Source: Nocardioides sp. dk884
GTDB taxonomy: Bacteria; Actinomycetota; Actinomycetes; Propionibacteriales; Nocardioidaceae
NCBI RefSeq assembly: GCF_009557055.1
Contig: NZ_CP045649.1
Location: 1,711,501-1,775,500, forward strand
Reading direction: 5' to 3'
DNA length: 64,000 bases
Under the pieces are notes generated by a model. That model saw only the letters and a list, made by a program, of their open reading frames with translations. It did no database searches and was not told where the DNA came from. A program made the translations under genes and the position numbers. Positions 33,581 through 45,029 of the stretch are shown here, piece after piece (position 1 is the first letter of the stretch; each line of letters starts with the position of its first letter).

Positions 33581-34627
33581 TCATCGGCGTGAGTCCATCA
33601 CGGCAGCGTCCGCGGGCTTCAGGCCGACGATCTGCGCGAGCAGTTCGTGGGAGCGCATGCGGTCGGCGGGATCGGCGATGAGGTTCTGGATCGTCAGCTC
33701 GTCGGCGCCGCTCTCCTCGAGCATCTGCTCCAGCGTCGCACGCACCTCGTCCGGGCCGCCGGCGACGAACCGCGGCCACTGACCGTCGGTGATGCTGGTC
33801 GGCTCGGCCTGCTGGGCCGGGGTGAGCTCACTGGCGGCCTCATCGGCCGACGGGACCGTGGCCCCGCCGCCCATCCGGCCTAACCGGGCGTAGAAACCCT
33901 TCGCCGAGCCCACTAGGCGCTCACCGTCGCTCTCGGTCTCGCCTACGGAGACGTTCACCGCGAGGATCGCGCGCGGCGACTCGAGGCCGAAGCCCTGAGG
34001 GCGGAACGACTCGCGGTAATGGCGCAGGGAAGGAGCAGCCCCAGGCGGGTTGATGAATCCGGCGAGCGTGTAACCGATGCCGAGCCCAGCCGCCAGGTTG
34101 GATCCGTTCGGGCTCGATCCCAACAACCAGGTCTGTGGGACGTGGGGGACCGTCGGCATGAGGGGGTTCCCGGCGAACGCGTGGTCCTCGGGAAACGTCC
34201 CATACAGCCACGTCAGCGTCTCCAGTACTTGCTGATGATGGTTCGGTTGGAGCCGGCTGTGCCGGTCCTGCTGAAGCGCCAGGTCGATCACCGGGCCGGC
34301 TGTCGCGCGTCCCATGCCGAGGTCCACGCGACCCGGAGCCATCGCCTCGAGCTGCTGGAAGAGCTCAGCCACCTTGAACGGGCTGTAGTGGTTCATCAGG
34401 ACCGCCCCCGAACCCAATCTGATGCGCGACGTCTGCGCAGCCGCTGCGGCGATCAGCAGTTCGGGGTGATGTGAGGCGCCGGAGCGACTCAGGTGGTGCT
34501 CGGCGAACCAGACCCGGTGGAATCCGAGCTGCTCCGCATGACGAGTGACCGCCAGCGAGTCGGCCAAGGCGTCGCTCTCGGAGGTGCCGGGTGCGACGGT
34601 CCCGAGGTCGACGATGGACAGCTTCAT
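33581..34627 (-). CDS. LLM-class flavin-dependent oxidoreductase (bacterial luciferase-like)
   Basis: The 348-residue TIM-barrel flavoprotein starts with KLSIVDLGTVAPG and contains FHRVWFAEHHLSRSG and the GSGAVLMNHYSPFKVAE segment, both typical of the luciferase-like monooxygenase family (MsnO8/YhbW-like group). It would use FMNH2 or F420 with an unknown substrate. The family start motif fixes the ATG at 34627. It is divergent from a MarR-type regulator, with an inverted repeat in the 123-base gap, a common regulator-target arrangement. It lies next to the IS3 remnant, in the accessory stretch. Confidence 0.88.
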   Translation of the reverse strand: MKLSIVDLGTVAPGTSESDALADSLAVTRHAEQLGFHRVWFAEHHLSRSGASHHPELLIAAAAAQTSRIRLGSGAVLMNHYSPFKVAELFQQLEAMAPGRVDLGMGRATAGPVIDLALQQDRHSRLQPNHHQQVLETLTWLYGTFPEDHAFAGNPLMPTVPHVPQTWLLGSSPNGSNLAAGLGIGYTLAGFINPPGAAPSLRHYRESFRPQGFGLESPRAILAVNVSVGETESDGERLVGSAKGFYARLGRMGGGATVPSADEAASELTPAQQAEPTSITDGQWPRFVAGGPDEVRATLEQMLEESGADELTIQNLIADPADRMRSHELLAQIVGLKPADAAVMDSRR

Positions 34628-34697
34628 GGGGCAGTTCTCCTCGCAGTTGGTCGGCCACACAACCGCTCGGGGGTGGACCTCCTCGACCGTAACAGGT

Positions 34698-34715
34698 AGT
34701 TGGTTTGACCCAACT
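34698..34715. promoter_or_regulatory. Inverted repeat, candidate MarR operator
   Basis: AGTTGG-TTTGAC-CCAACT has perfect 6-base arms, 18 bases in total. It lies between the divergent oxidoreductase and marR-type genes, 22 bases upstream of the marR -10. The size and symmetry suit a MarR dimer site. Confidence 0.5.
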
Positions 34716-34737
34716 TGTTTCTCTCCCCCGCGGTCAC

Positions 34738-34743
34738 TAGGGT
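34738..34743 (+). promoter_or_regulatory. -10 element, leaderless layout (marR-type gene)
   Basis: TAGGGT ends seven bases before the ATG at 34751. Confidence 0.45.
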
Positions 34744-34750
34744 CGCGGGC

Positions 34751-35221
34751 ATGGTGGACGACGCGACGCTGGAGGGGCTGGAGCGTTCGCTGGCGGCTCT
34801 GATGCGTCTCTTGGCCGATCGCGGCACCGTCGGCGACGTCGCCCGTCGATCCGGGTACGACCTTCCGCCTGCGTCCTGGTCGTTGCTGGAGCATCTTGAC
34901 GCTCGCGGAGCGCTGCGCGTCTCCGACATCGCGGCGTGCCACGGAGTCGATATCTCGTCGGTGACGCCCCGCCTCAAGCGTCTTGAGGCAGCCGGGCTGG
35001 TGGCCCGAGGTCGGGTGCCGACAGATGCCCGTGCCTTCCTGATCAGCATCACGGAGGAGGGGGTCCATGCGCTCGAGAGCGTGCACGCGGCGCGACGCGC
35101 CATCCTCGAGCAGGCCGTTGTCGGTATCGACGGCTCGCACCTCTCCATCACCGCCGACGTTCTCTCTGTGCTGACTCAACGCCTGGCGTCCGAGCCCGTC
35201 ACGATCGGGCAGCGACCCTGA
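34751..35221 (+). CDS. MarR-family transcriptional regulator
   Basis: The 156-residue protein has the winged-helix core of MarR: PASWSLLEHLDARGALRVSDIAACHGVDISSVT (ends quoted as PASWSLLEHL and DISSVTPRLKRLEAAGLVAR) and a wing with DARAFLISITEEG. Two N-terminal and two C-terminal helices would form the dimer. It probably represses itself and the divergent oxidoreductase through the inverted repeat at 34698-34715; its ligand is unknown. The ATG at 34751 is preferred to a start 12 codons upstream because of the TAGGGT hexamer before it. Confidence 0.88.
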   Translation: MVDDATLEGLERSLAALMRLLADRGTVGDVARRSGYDLPPASWSLLEHLDARGALRVSDIAACHGVDISSVTPRLKRLEAAGLVARGRVPTDARAFLISITEEGVHALESVHAARRAILEQAVVGIDGSHLSITADVLSVLTQRLASEPVTIGQRP

Positions 35222-35344
35222 GGCCCAGGCGCGCTGGTGTAGTCACCTCCAGGCTCGCGCTCCGAGGTGAGTCCTGAGACTGCGGGCGGCTGTGCCCCCA
35301 TTGCCCGCGCCCAGCGCGTTCGGGTTTCCCCTCGACGTCGTGTA

Positions 35345-35358
35345 TCTTGATGTCAAGA
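35345..35358. promoter_or_regulatory. 14-base palindrome upstream of aconitase
   Basis: TCTTGA-TG-TCAAGA is a perfect palindrome apart from its two central bases, about 130 bases before the acnA start. It is AT-rich in a GC-rich setting. I cannot assign the binding protein. Confidence 0.5.
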
Positions 35359-35397
35359 CATTCTGCTGGACGCCCGGGCAGGGACGGTCGGGTCGAG

Positions 35398-35412
35398 TAA
35401 GGCAAACCTTGC
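35398..35412. promoter_or_regulatory. Possible DtxR/IdeR-type iron box upstream of aconitase
   Basis: TAAGGCAAACCTTGC has an AAGG/CCTT dyad and the reverse strand (AAGGTTTGCCTTA) resembles part of the actinobacterial iron-box consensus, with several mismatches. Aconitase is an Fe-S enzyme and iron control is plausible. This call is tentative. Confidence 0.3.
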
Positions 35413-35485
35413 TTTTCGGCCAGTCCCGCTGCGCGGCAAGATGGCAACGCTTTATTTCGCAACGTTCGACGAGGAGATGTTGGCT

Positions 35486-38278
<2,793 letters not shown>

Positions 38279-38312
38279 CCTGCCGGCTCCCCGGAGCCCC
38301 CGCACCACCGAC

Positions 38313-38346
38313 GACGGCCCGTCTCCCGCGAGGGAGGCGGGCCGTC
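38313..38346 (+). terminator. Strong hairpin terminator after acnA
   Basis: GACGGCCCG-TCTCCC pairs with GGGAGG-CGGGCCGTC around a GCGA loop, with one mismatch in the middle, followed by TCGCATTTCC. Confidence 0.8.
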
Positions 38347-38439
38347 TCGCATTTCCCCGCGAATCTCTCGGCACCCGGACCCCTCCTTCCGGGGCCCTCG
38401 CGGCGTGGGTGAGGGTGTGAGCGTCTCGAGGAGGACCCG

Positions 38440-39801
38440 ATGAGCACGACCGAGCGGCAGCGCGACCAAGGGGGCGAGCAGTGGGGCGAGCGGTTGCGCG
38501 ACCTGGCCGAGGAGGCCCCGGGCGCTTTGCCCGAGCCCGCGCTGTGGGACCGCGGTCGCCGCTATGCGCGGCTGCGCCGACGAGGTACGGCGGTCGTCGC
38601 GGCGCTGGGTGTGCTCGCGGTCGTGGCGGTGGGCGCGGTGAGCTGGCAGCGTGCGGCGCCGCCCGCCGAGCTCGCGCCAGCCTCCGCGCCCGCGGCGATG
38701 CCCGACGAGCTGTTCGTGCCGAGTCCCTGGCTGCCGGGCACCGAGGAGGCGGGGCCGTTGGGGCAGCTGGCCGCGATCATCCCGGCGGACCGGGGCGGCT
38801 GGACCGGCGCCGAGATGGAGATCGCCGGGGTCTCGGCGACCACGCGGGAGTACCGGTTCCTGGACCTGCCGGACCTCTACGCCCCGCCCGGTGCGGTGCT
38901 GTCCCCGGACGGGCGGCACGTGGCCTACTGGGCCACGGGTGAGCCGAGCGGCACCCCGAACGACAGTGACGCGCCGGTCACGGCGGTCGGGCTCTACGAC
39001 GCCGCCTCGGGGGAGGTCGAGCGGTACGACATCGAGACCGAGCACGGGCTGGCCGTCGAGGATCTGGTGTGGACCGACCCGTCGACCCTGCTGGTGTCCT
39101 ACGGGCAGTGGCAGGGCGGCGAGGACGACACGGACATGGACGTCTCGATGAGCCGGACGGCACCGTGGGAGGTGCTGCGTGTCGGGGACGAGCTGAGGGA
39201 GCTCGGCTCGCCGCTCGACCACGGTCACGTGTGGGGCGGCGGGGACGGGGTCGTGGTGATGAGCGGGTCGGGACGGAACGCTGGCCGCTGGTTGCTCGAT
39301 CCCACCCGGCCCCGCCAACCGCAGCGGCTGCGGACCGACCGGGGTTCGTTCGTCCCTCCCCGCGTCAGCCCCGACCGCACCCGCATCGCCGGGGTCCCGG
39401 GCCACCGGGCCCCGAACCGGCTGGCGGTTGCGGACCTGAGCGGCGACACACGCGCCGAGTACGTGACGGTCCCCGGTGACAAGCGCACCTTCGAAGTACT
39501 GGACTGGAGCGACGACGATCACGTCGTGGTCCTCCGCCACGGGCGCGACGATGTCGGGGAGTTCCACGTGACCGTGATGGAGACCGACGTCGAGACCGGT
39601 GAGCAGCGCGAGCTGGTGGACGTGCCAGCTGCCCTCACGAACCAGCCACGCTTCGCCCTCGACCTGCTCGGCGGCCCGATCGTCGAGGCGGTGGAGCCGC
39701 CGGACCCGATGGATCCCCGAGCGGTGGTCGGCCTCAGCGGCGGTGCCGTGGCCGCGGCCGGTGCCGGCATCTTCCTGTGGCGGCGACGTGTCCAGCCCTG
39801 A
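38440..39801 (+). CDS. Membrane-anchored beta-propeller-like protein, candidate anti-sigma partner
   Basis: The 453-residue product has about 50 charged cytoplasmic residues, one helix (GTAVVAALGVLAVVAVGAV), a large outside domain and a second helix right at the C-terminus before RRRV. The outside domain has repeated Asp-Gly/'SPDGRHVAYW'- and 'SPDRTRIAG'-type strands, as in WD40/TolB-like propellers. The SigE-type sigma gene starts inside its 3' end, so the two are co-expressed. In similar sigma loci the neighbour is a membrane regulator; the short N-terminus here could bind sigma, which is inference. No zinc HxxxCxxC anti-sigma motif is present. Confidence 0.65.
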   Translation: MSTTERQRDQGGEQWGERLRDLAEEAPGALPEPALWDRGRRYARLRRRGTAVVAALGVLAVVAVGAVSWQRAAPPAELAPASAPAAMPDELFVPSPWLPGTEEAGPLGQLAAIIPADRGGWTGAEMEIAGVSATTREYRFLDLPDLYAPPGAVLSPDGRHVAYWATGEPSGTPNDSDAPVTAVGLYDAASGEVERYDIETEHGLAVEDLVWTDPSTLLVSYGQWQGGEDDTDMDVSMSRTAPWEVLRVGDELRELGSPLDHGHVWGGGDGVVVMSGSGRNAGRWLLDPTRPRQPQRLRTDRGSFVPPRVSPDRTRIAGVPGHRAPNRLAVADLSGDTRAEYVTVPGDKRTFEVLDWSDDDHVVVLRHGRDDVGEFHVTVMETDVETGEQRELVDVPAALTNQPRFALDLLGGPIVEAVEPPDPMDPRAVVGLSGGAVAAAGAGIFLWRRRVQP

Positions 39802-40294
39802 CCGCGCGGGGTTCGAGGAGTTCGTGGCGGCGCGGCGCGCGGCGCTGCTGCGCACGGCGTACCTGCTGACCGGCGCCCACGAGGACGCCGAGGACCTGGT
39901 GCAGGTGGTGCTGGTCAAGGTGGTGCCGCACTGGCACCGGATCAGCGAGCGTCCCGAGCCCTACGTGCGTCGGGCGCTGGCGCGCGAGAGCGTGTCGCGC
40001 TGGCGGCGCCGCCGGTGGCGCGAGGTCGGCGCCGCCGAGCCGCCCGAGGTCGCCGCCCCCGCGCACGACCTGGCCGAGCGGGAGATGCTGCGCCGGGCGC
40101 TGCTCTCGCTGGCCCCGCGGCAGCGCGCGGTCGTGGTGCTGCGCTACTACGAGGACCTCACCGAGCGCCAGACCGCCGAGACGCTGGGCATCTCCGTGGG
40201 CACCGTGAAGTCCCAGGCACGCGACGGCCTGGCGCGGCTGCGCACGCTGGTGCCGGACCACCGCGAGGAGCACGTCGATACGCTGCGCCCATGA
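39788..40294 (+). CDS. SigE-type ECF RNA polymerase sigma factor
   Basis: The 168-residue product has region 2 (FEEFVAARRAALLRTAYLLTGAHEDAEDLVQ) and region 4 (LSLAPRQRAVVVLRYYEDLTERQTAE... then GISVGTVKSQARDGLARLR), both quoted in part. This is the SigE/'SACE' ECF group, common and multiple in Nocardioides-like genomes. The GTG at 39788 lies 14 bases inside the upstream gene; its coding start coincides with the conserved N-terminus. The next gene overlaps its stop by four bases. It probably reports an envelope signal sensed by the upstream protein. Confidence 0.88.
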   Translation: MSSPDRAGFEEFVAARRAALLRTAYLLTGAHEDAEDLVQVVLVKVVPHWHRISERPEPYVRRALARESVSRWRRRRWREVGAAEPPEVAAPAHDLAEREMLRRALLSLAPRQRAVVVLRYYEDLTERQTAETLGISVGTVKSQARDGLARLRTLVPDHREEHVDTLRP

Positions 40295-40590
40295 TCGTCG
40301 CGTTCAGCATCAGCCCGTCCGTCGCCGATGAGACCGGAGGGGTCTCCGAGGCGGTCGCCGCCGCGGTGCGGGTGGTCCGCGAGTCCGGGCTGCCGAACGA
40401 GACCAACGCGATGTTCACCAACATCGAGGGTGAGTGGGACGAGGTGATGGCCGTCGTCAAGCGCGCCGTCGACGTGGTCGCCGAGGTCTCCCCGCGGGTG
40501 GGTCTCGTGCTCAAGGCCGACATCCGCCCCGGCTACGACGGCCAGCTCACCGCCAAGGTCGAGCGCGTCGAGCGCGCGCTCGAGGACTGA
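40291..40590 (+). CDS. MTH1187-family thiamine-binding protein
   Basis: The 99-residue ferredoxin-like protein matches the DUF77/MTH1187/YkoF-like family (MIVAFSISPSV, then NAMFTNIEGEWDEVMAVVKRA), members of which bind thiamine or hydroxymethylpyrimidine. It contains no membrane or signal segment. Start ATG overlaps the sigma-factor stop (ATGA). Why it lies in a sigma operon is unclear; no TPP riboswitch fits, since its leader is coding sequence. Confidence 0.85.
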   Translation: MIVAFSISPSVADETGGVSEAVAAAVRVVRESGLPNETNAMFTNIEGEWDEVMAVVKRAVDVVAEVSPRVGLVLKADIRPGYDGQLTAKVERVERALED

Positions 40591-41264
40591 TGACGCACCA
40601 GCCGCCGTACCCGCCGCTCCCCACGCACCAGCCGCAGCCGCCGGGCGGGCCCGCCCCGGCCCCGTCCCCGGCTACGGGCCCGGCGCGGTCGCGGCGTCCG
40701 GAGGTGCTGGCGCTCCTCGTGGCGCTCGCGGTGGCGGTCGCCCTCGTGCTCGCCGCGGTGCTCGTCCCGCTCGTACTGGGGGAGGAGGACGAGCCGCCCT
40801 CGCTGGCGGCCGTGCTGGTCGTCGAGGAGCTGTCGACGGAGCACCGCACCGAGGACGTCGACTACGACCACGCCCCGACCCTCGGCGGGCCGCACGACCC
40901 CGCCTGGCTGGACTGCGGCGTCTACGACGTGCCGGTGCGCGAGGAGAACGTCGCCCACGACCTCGAGCACGGCACTGTGTGGATCACCCACGACCCCGAC
41001 CTCGCCGCGGCGGACCTCGAGCGACTCGCCGACCGGTTGCCCGCCAACGGCATCATGTCGCCCTACCCCGGCCTGGACGCGCCGGCGGTGGTCACGGTCT
41101 GGGGCCGCCAGCTGCGCCTCGAGGGCGCCGACGACCCGCGGCTCGCGCTCTTCATCGCCCGCTACGGGGCCGGCGAGACCGCCCCGGAGCCTTTCGCCTC
41201 GTGCGCCGGCGGGCTCTCGGACCCCGACCCGGGACCGTACGGCGGCGCCGGCTCGCAGGTCTGA
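40590..41264 (+). CDS. DUF3105 membrane-anchored protein
   Basis: The 224-residue protein has a Pro/Gln-rich cytoplasmic start (HQPPYPPLPTHQPQPPGG), one long helix (residues 38-62) and an outside domain with YDHAPTLGGPHDPAWLDCGVYD and HDLEHGTVWITHDPD, the DUF3105 signature. A His-rich pair (HDLEHG) and Cys suggest metal or redox chemistry, but function is not known. The start overlaps the preceding stop by one base (TGATG), so it is the last gene of a four-gene coupled unit. Confidence 0.85.
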   Translation: MTHQPPYPPLPTHQPQPPGGPAPAPSPATGPARSRRPEVLALLVALAVAVALVLAAVLVPLVLGEEDEPPSLAAVLVVEELSTEHRTEDVDYDHAPTLGGPHDPAWLDCGVYDVPVREENVAHDLEHGTVWITHDPDLAAADLERLADRLPANGIMSPYPGLDAPAVVTVWGRQLRLEGADDPRLALFIARYGAGETAPEPFASCAGGLSDPDPGPYGGAGSQV

Positions 41265-41285
41265 GGGGCTGTCGCCGACGGCCCC

Positions 41286-41291
41286 TAGCAT
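41286..41291 (+). promoter_or_regulatory. -10 element, leaderless layout (yjbQ-type gene)
   Basis: TAGCAT ends six bases before the ATG at 41298. Confidence 0.5.
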
Positions 41292-41297
41292 CGGGGC

Positions 41298-41702
41298 ATG
41301 GACTCGCAGACGACGACGTACCGCACCGGCGACCGCGAGCGCGTGCTCGACCTGACCGAGGACTGCGCGTCGTTCGTGGCGGGTCGCGGCGACGGGCTGC
41401 TGCACGTGTTCGTGCCGCACGCGACCGCGGGGATCGCGATCCTCGAGACCGGCGCCGGCAGCGACGACGACCTGCTCGCCGCGCTGCGCGACCTGCTGCC
41501 CGCCGACGACCGGTGGCGGCACCGCCACGGCAGCCCCGGGCACGGGCGCTCCCACGTGATGCCGGCGCTGGTCCCGCCGTACGCCACGGTGCCGGTGCTC
41601 GACGGGCGCCTGGCGCTCGGCACCTGGCAGAGCGTGTGCCTGGTCGATCTCAACGTCGACAACCCCGAGCGCGAGGTGCGGCTCAGCTTCCTGGCCGGAT
41701 GA
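41298..41702 (+). CDS. YjbQ/UPF0047 family protein
   Basis: The 134-residue product has the UPF0047 pattern: a FVPHATAGIAI segment, then RHRHGSPGHGRSHVMPALV with clustered His that bind metal, and GTWQSVCLVDLN. YjbQ of E. coli has weak thiamine-phosphate synthase activity; the true substrate in most species is unknown. Three genes upstream is another thiamine-linked protein. Its 3' end overlaps the convergent GH18 gene by 20 bases. Confidence 0.9.
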   Translation: MDSQTTTYRTGDRERVLDLTEDCASFVAGRGDGLLHVFVPHATAGIAILETGAGSDDDLLAALRDLLPADDRWRHRHGSPGHGRSHVMPALVPPYATVPVLDGRLALGTWQSVCLVDLNVDNPEREVRLSFLAG

Positions 41703-42717
41703 GGGGCCGGGTGAGCCGGTCGGCGGAGCCGAGGCGCCACACCGCGAGCCCGTGCAGGTCGTGCTCCTCGGCGAGGCGGACGCGCGCGGCGTAGGAGCGG
41801 CGGTCCGACCACCACAGCCGGGTGCCGTCGGAGAGCCGGGCGCTCCACTCGCCGACCGCGGGACGCCAGCGCGCGACCGCGCCGTCGCGGCGTACCAGCC
41901 GTCGGGCACCGGCGACCGTGATGCTGCGGCCGGTGCCGGCGCGCGGCCAGGTGTAGCCGTAGCCCGCGACCCCGAGGTCGAGCCGATCGGCCGGTACGAC
42001 GCGGAGCGCGGCGCGCAGCGCGGCTCGCTGCCAGCCCAGGGCGCCGATCGGGCCCGGGCCTGACCAGGTCGGGCCGTGCTGGTCGTAGGCCATCAGCTGC
42101 ACCAGGTCCACGACCTCGCCGAGCTCGCGCAGCCGGTAGCCGGCCTGGCGGTAGGCCCGCAGCGAGGTGCGCGCGGAGACGTCGACGGACACGGTGCGCT
42201 CGGCGGGCATCCGGCGTTGCAGCTGCGCGGCCAGGCGCACCAGCCCCGGGGCGTCCGCGCGGCGCAGCCGCTCGAGGTCGAGGTTGACCCCGTCCCAGCT
42301 CTGGGTGCGCACCGCGCGGGCCAGCTGCCCGGCGACCCGGCGGATCCGGCGCGGGGAGGACAGCAACCGGTGCGCGGCGCGGGCGTCGAAGTCCTGGATG
42401 TGATTGTTCCAGCCGCTGAGCAGCAGCTCGGCGCGCAGGCCGGAGCGGTGCGCGGCGGCCAGCAGTCGCCGCGGCCGGGCCCCCGGCGTACTGACCCGGC
42501 GACCGGAGGGGTGCAACAGGCTCGCGACCACGGTGACCGTGGTGAGCCCGTCGGCGTTGCGCTCGATCACCCGCGGGGGCGTGCTCTCCAGGGCGTACCC
42601 GGTGACCGCAGGTTCGGCGGCGCCCGGGGCGCTCTCCGCGTGCGCCGGCACGGTCGCCGCTCCGAGCGCCAGGGTGAGCAGCGGGGTGAGCAGCAGGGCG
42701 GCGAGGCGGGCGGTCAC
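41683..42717 (-). CDS. Secreted glycoside hydrolase family 18 protein
   Basis: The 344-residue protein has a signal peptide (cleavage near AHAES) and a TIM-barrel with the family 18 signature WDGVNLDLERL, in which the Glu of DLE is the acid/base catalyst. Later MAYDQHGPTWSGPG matches the barrel strand with the substrate-assisting Tyr/Asp, and LHGLAVWRLGS closes the fold. It resembles spore-cortex or chitinase-like enzymes (SafA/YaaH-like) more than classic chitinases, without LysM modules. It may cut N-acetylglucosamine polymers. It is convergent with the YjbQ gene (20-base overlap). Confidence 0.85.
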   Translation of the reverse strand: MTARLAALLLTPLLTLALGAATVPAHAESAPGAAEPAVTGYALESTPPRVIERNADGLTTVTVVASLLHPSGRRVSTPGARPRRLLAAAHRSGLRAELLLSGWNNHIQDFDARAAHRLLSSPRRIRRVAGQLARAVRTQSWDGVNLDLERLRRADAPGLVRLAAQLQRRMPAERTVSVDVSARTSLRAYRQAGYRLRELGEVVDLVQLMAYDQHGPTWSGPGPIGALGWQRAALRAALRVVPADRLDLGVAGYGYTWPRAGTGRSITVAGARRLVRRDGAVARWRPAVGEWSARLSDGTRLWWSDRRSYAARVRLAEEHDLHGLAVWRLGSADRLTRPLIRPGS

Positions 42718-42869
42718 GGCGCCAGCGTGGCACGCGGGACCGACCCGGGCGATCAGGGATCTTCACCGATGCGAACGCACGCCCAACAGCGGGAGGCTCA
42801 AGGTGCTCGCCCTGGCTGAGCCGGGCGACGCGCTGATCCACAGGCACCCACCACCGAAAGGCCGACACC

Positions 42870-43208
42870 ATGTCCACCGACGTCACCGTGACCAACAGTC
42901 CTGCGCACCAGCGCTACGAGGCCCTCGTCGAGGGGGAGACGCTCGCCGGGTTCCTCGCCTACCAGGAGACGAACGAGCTGGTGGTGCTGACCCACACCGA
43001 GGTCGAGCCGTTGTTCGAGGGTCGGGGGATCGGCGGCGCGCTGGCCCGCGCCGCGCTCGACGACATCCGCGAGCGCGGGCTCAAGGCGCTGGTGGTCTGC
43101 CCCTTCGTCCTCGGGTGGCTGCGCCGCCACCCGGAGTACCGCGACCTGCTCTTCAACGCCCCGCGCCGAGGCGACGCCCCGGCGGCCCCCGAGCACGAGC
43201 ACAGCTGA
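42870..43208 (+). CDS. GNAT-type N-acetyltransferase (YjdJ-like)
   Basis: The 112-residue product is a minimal acetyltransferase of the YjdJ/NATD1 group: TNSPAHQRYEALVEGETLAGFL, quoted in part, then VLTHTEVEPLFEGRGIGGALARAAL (acetyl-CoA loop RGIGGAL) and VCPFVLGWLRRHPEYRDL. AAAGG upstream of the ATG is the ribosome site. The substrate is unknown. A His-containing tail (EHEHS) closes it. The LLM oxidoreductase starts one base after its stop, so the two are co-transcribed. Confidence 0.9.
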   Translation: MSTDVTVTNSPAHQRYEALVEGETLAGFLAYQETNELVVLTHTEVEPLFEGRGIGGALARAALDDIRERGLKALVVCPFVLGWLRRHPEYRDLLFNAPRRGDAPAAPEHEHS

Positions 43209-43209
43209 C

Positions 43210-44067
43210 ATGCCCGACTACGGACACCCCGTGCGCTTCGGATCCTTCATCACGCCGACCGCCGCCTCGCCCCGGCGCGGGGTCGAGCTCGCCGTCCTCA
43301 GCGAGGAGCTCGGCTACGACCTCGCCACCTTCCAGGACCATCCCTACCAGCCGTCGTTCCTCGACACCTGGACGCTGATGTCGTACGCCGCCGCGCGGAC
43401 CGAGCGGATCCAGCTCTCCGGCAACGTGGTCAACCTGCCGCTGCGCCCGCCGGCGGTGCTGGCGAAGTCGGTGGCCAGCCTCGACCTGCTCTCCGGTGGT
43501 CGCGTCGCGCTCGGCCTGGGCGCCGGCGGGTTCTGGGACGCGATCGAGGCGTACGGCGGGACCCGGCTGACCCCCGGCGAGGCGGTGGACGCCCTGGCGG
43601 AGGCGATCGCGATCATCCGCGGGATCTGGGACACCTCCGAGCGATCGGTCCTCGCCGTCGACGGCGCGCACCACCGGGTCCGCGGGGCCAAGCGAGGCCC
43701 CGCGCCGGCGCACGACGTACCGATCTGGCTCGGCGCCCTCAAGCCGCGGATGCTGCGCCTGATCGGCCGCGCCGCCGACGGCTGGCTGCCCTCGATGCCG
43801 TACCTGAGAGCCGGGGACCTCGAGCGCGGCATGCGGGTGATCGACGAGGCGGCCCGCGCCGCCGGCCGGGACCCCGCGGAGGTGGTGCGGCTGCTCAACA
43901 TCAGTCCCGACACCGGCGCCGAGGAGCTGGTGCGCCTCGCCGCCGCGGACGGCGTGAGCACCTTCATCGTGATGGGCGACGACGAGGGCGGGCTGCGCCG
44001 CTTCGCCACGCTCGCCGAGGAGGTGCGCGACCGGGTGGCCGAGGCACGCGACTGCGCCGCGGCCTGA
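43210..44067 (+). CDS. LLM-class F420-type oxidoreductase
   Basis: The 285-residue product is a luciferase-like barrel of the F420-dependent group: VRFGSFITPTAASPRRGVELA at the start, FQDHPYQPSFLDTW, and LASLDLLSGGRVALGLGAGGF-type segments (SLDLLSGGR, GLGAGGFWDAIEAYG). F420 use is typical of such proteins in actinobacteria but is inferred here. The ATG is one base past the acetyltransferase stop. It converges with the alpha/beta hydrolase gene. Confidence 0.85.
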   Translation: MPDYGHPVRFGSFITPTAASPRRGVELAVLSEELGYDLATFQDHPYQPSFLDTWTLMSYAAARTERIQLSGNVVNLPLRPPAVLAKSVASLDLLSGGRVALGLGAGGFWDAIEAYGGTRLTPGEAVDALAEAIAIIRGIWDTSERSVLAVDGAHHRVRGAKRGPAPAHDVPIWLGALKPRMLRLIGRAADGWLPSMPYLRAGDLERGMRVIDEAARAAGRDPAEVVRLLNISPDTGAEELVRLAAADGVSTFIVMGDDEGGLRRFATLAEEVRDRVAEARDCAAA

Positions 44068-44087
44068 CCCGTCCCCCCGTGGTCGGC

Positions 44088-45029
<942 letters not shown>

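Noticed and set aside
35398..35412. Firm assignment as an IdeR/DtxR site
   Set aside because: Several mismatches to the consensus; kept only as a low-confidence feature.
40261..40291. TPP riboswitch for the thiamine-binding protein
   Set aside because: The region upstream is coding sequence of the sigma factor, and none of the TPP core motifs is present.
39788..40294. Classical zinc anti-sigma factor next to the sigma gene
   Set aside because: No HxxxCxxC motif exists in the upstream or downstream genes; the upstream protein is a different membrane type.
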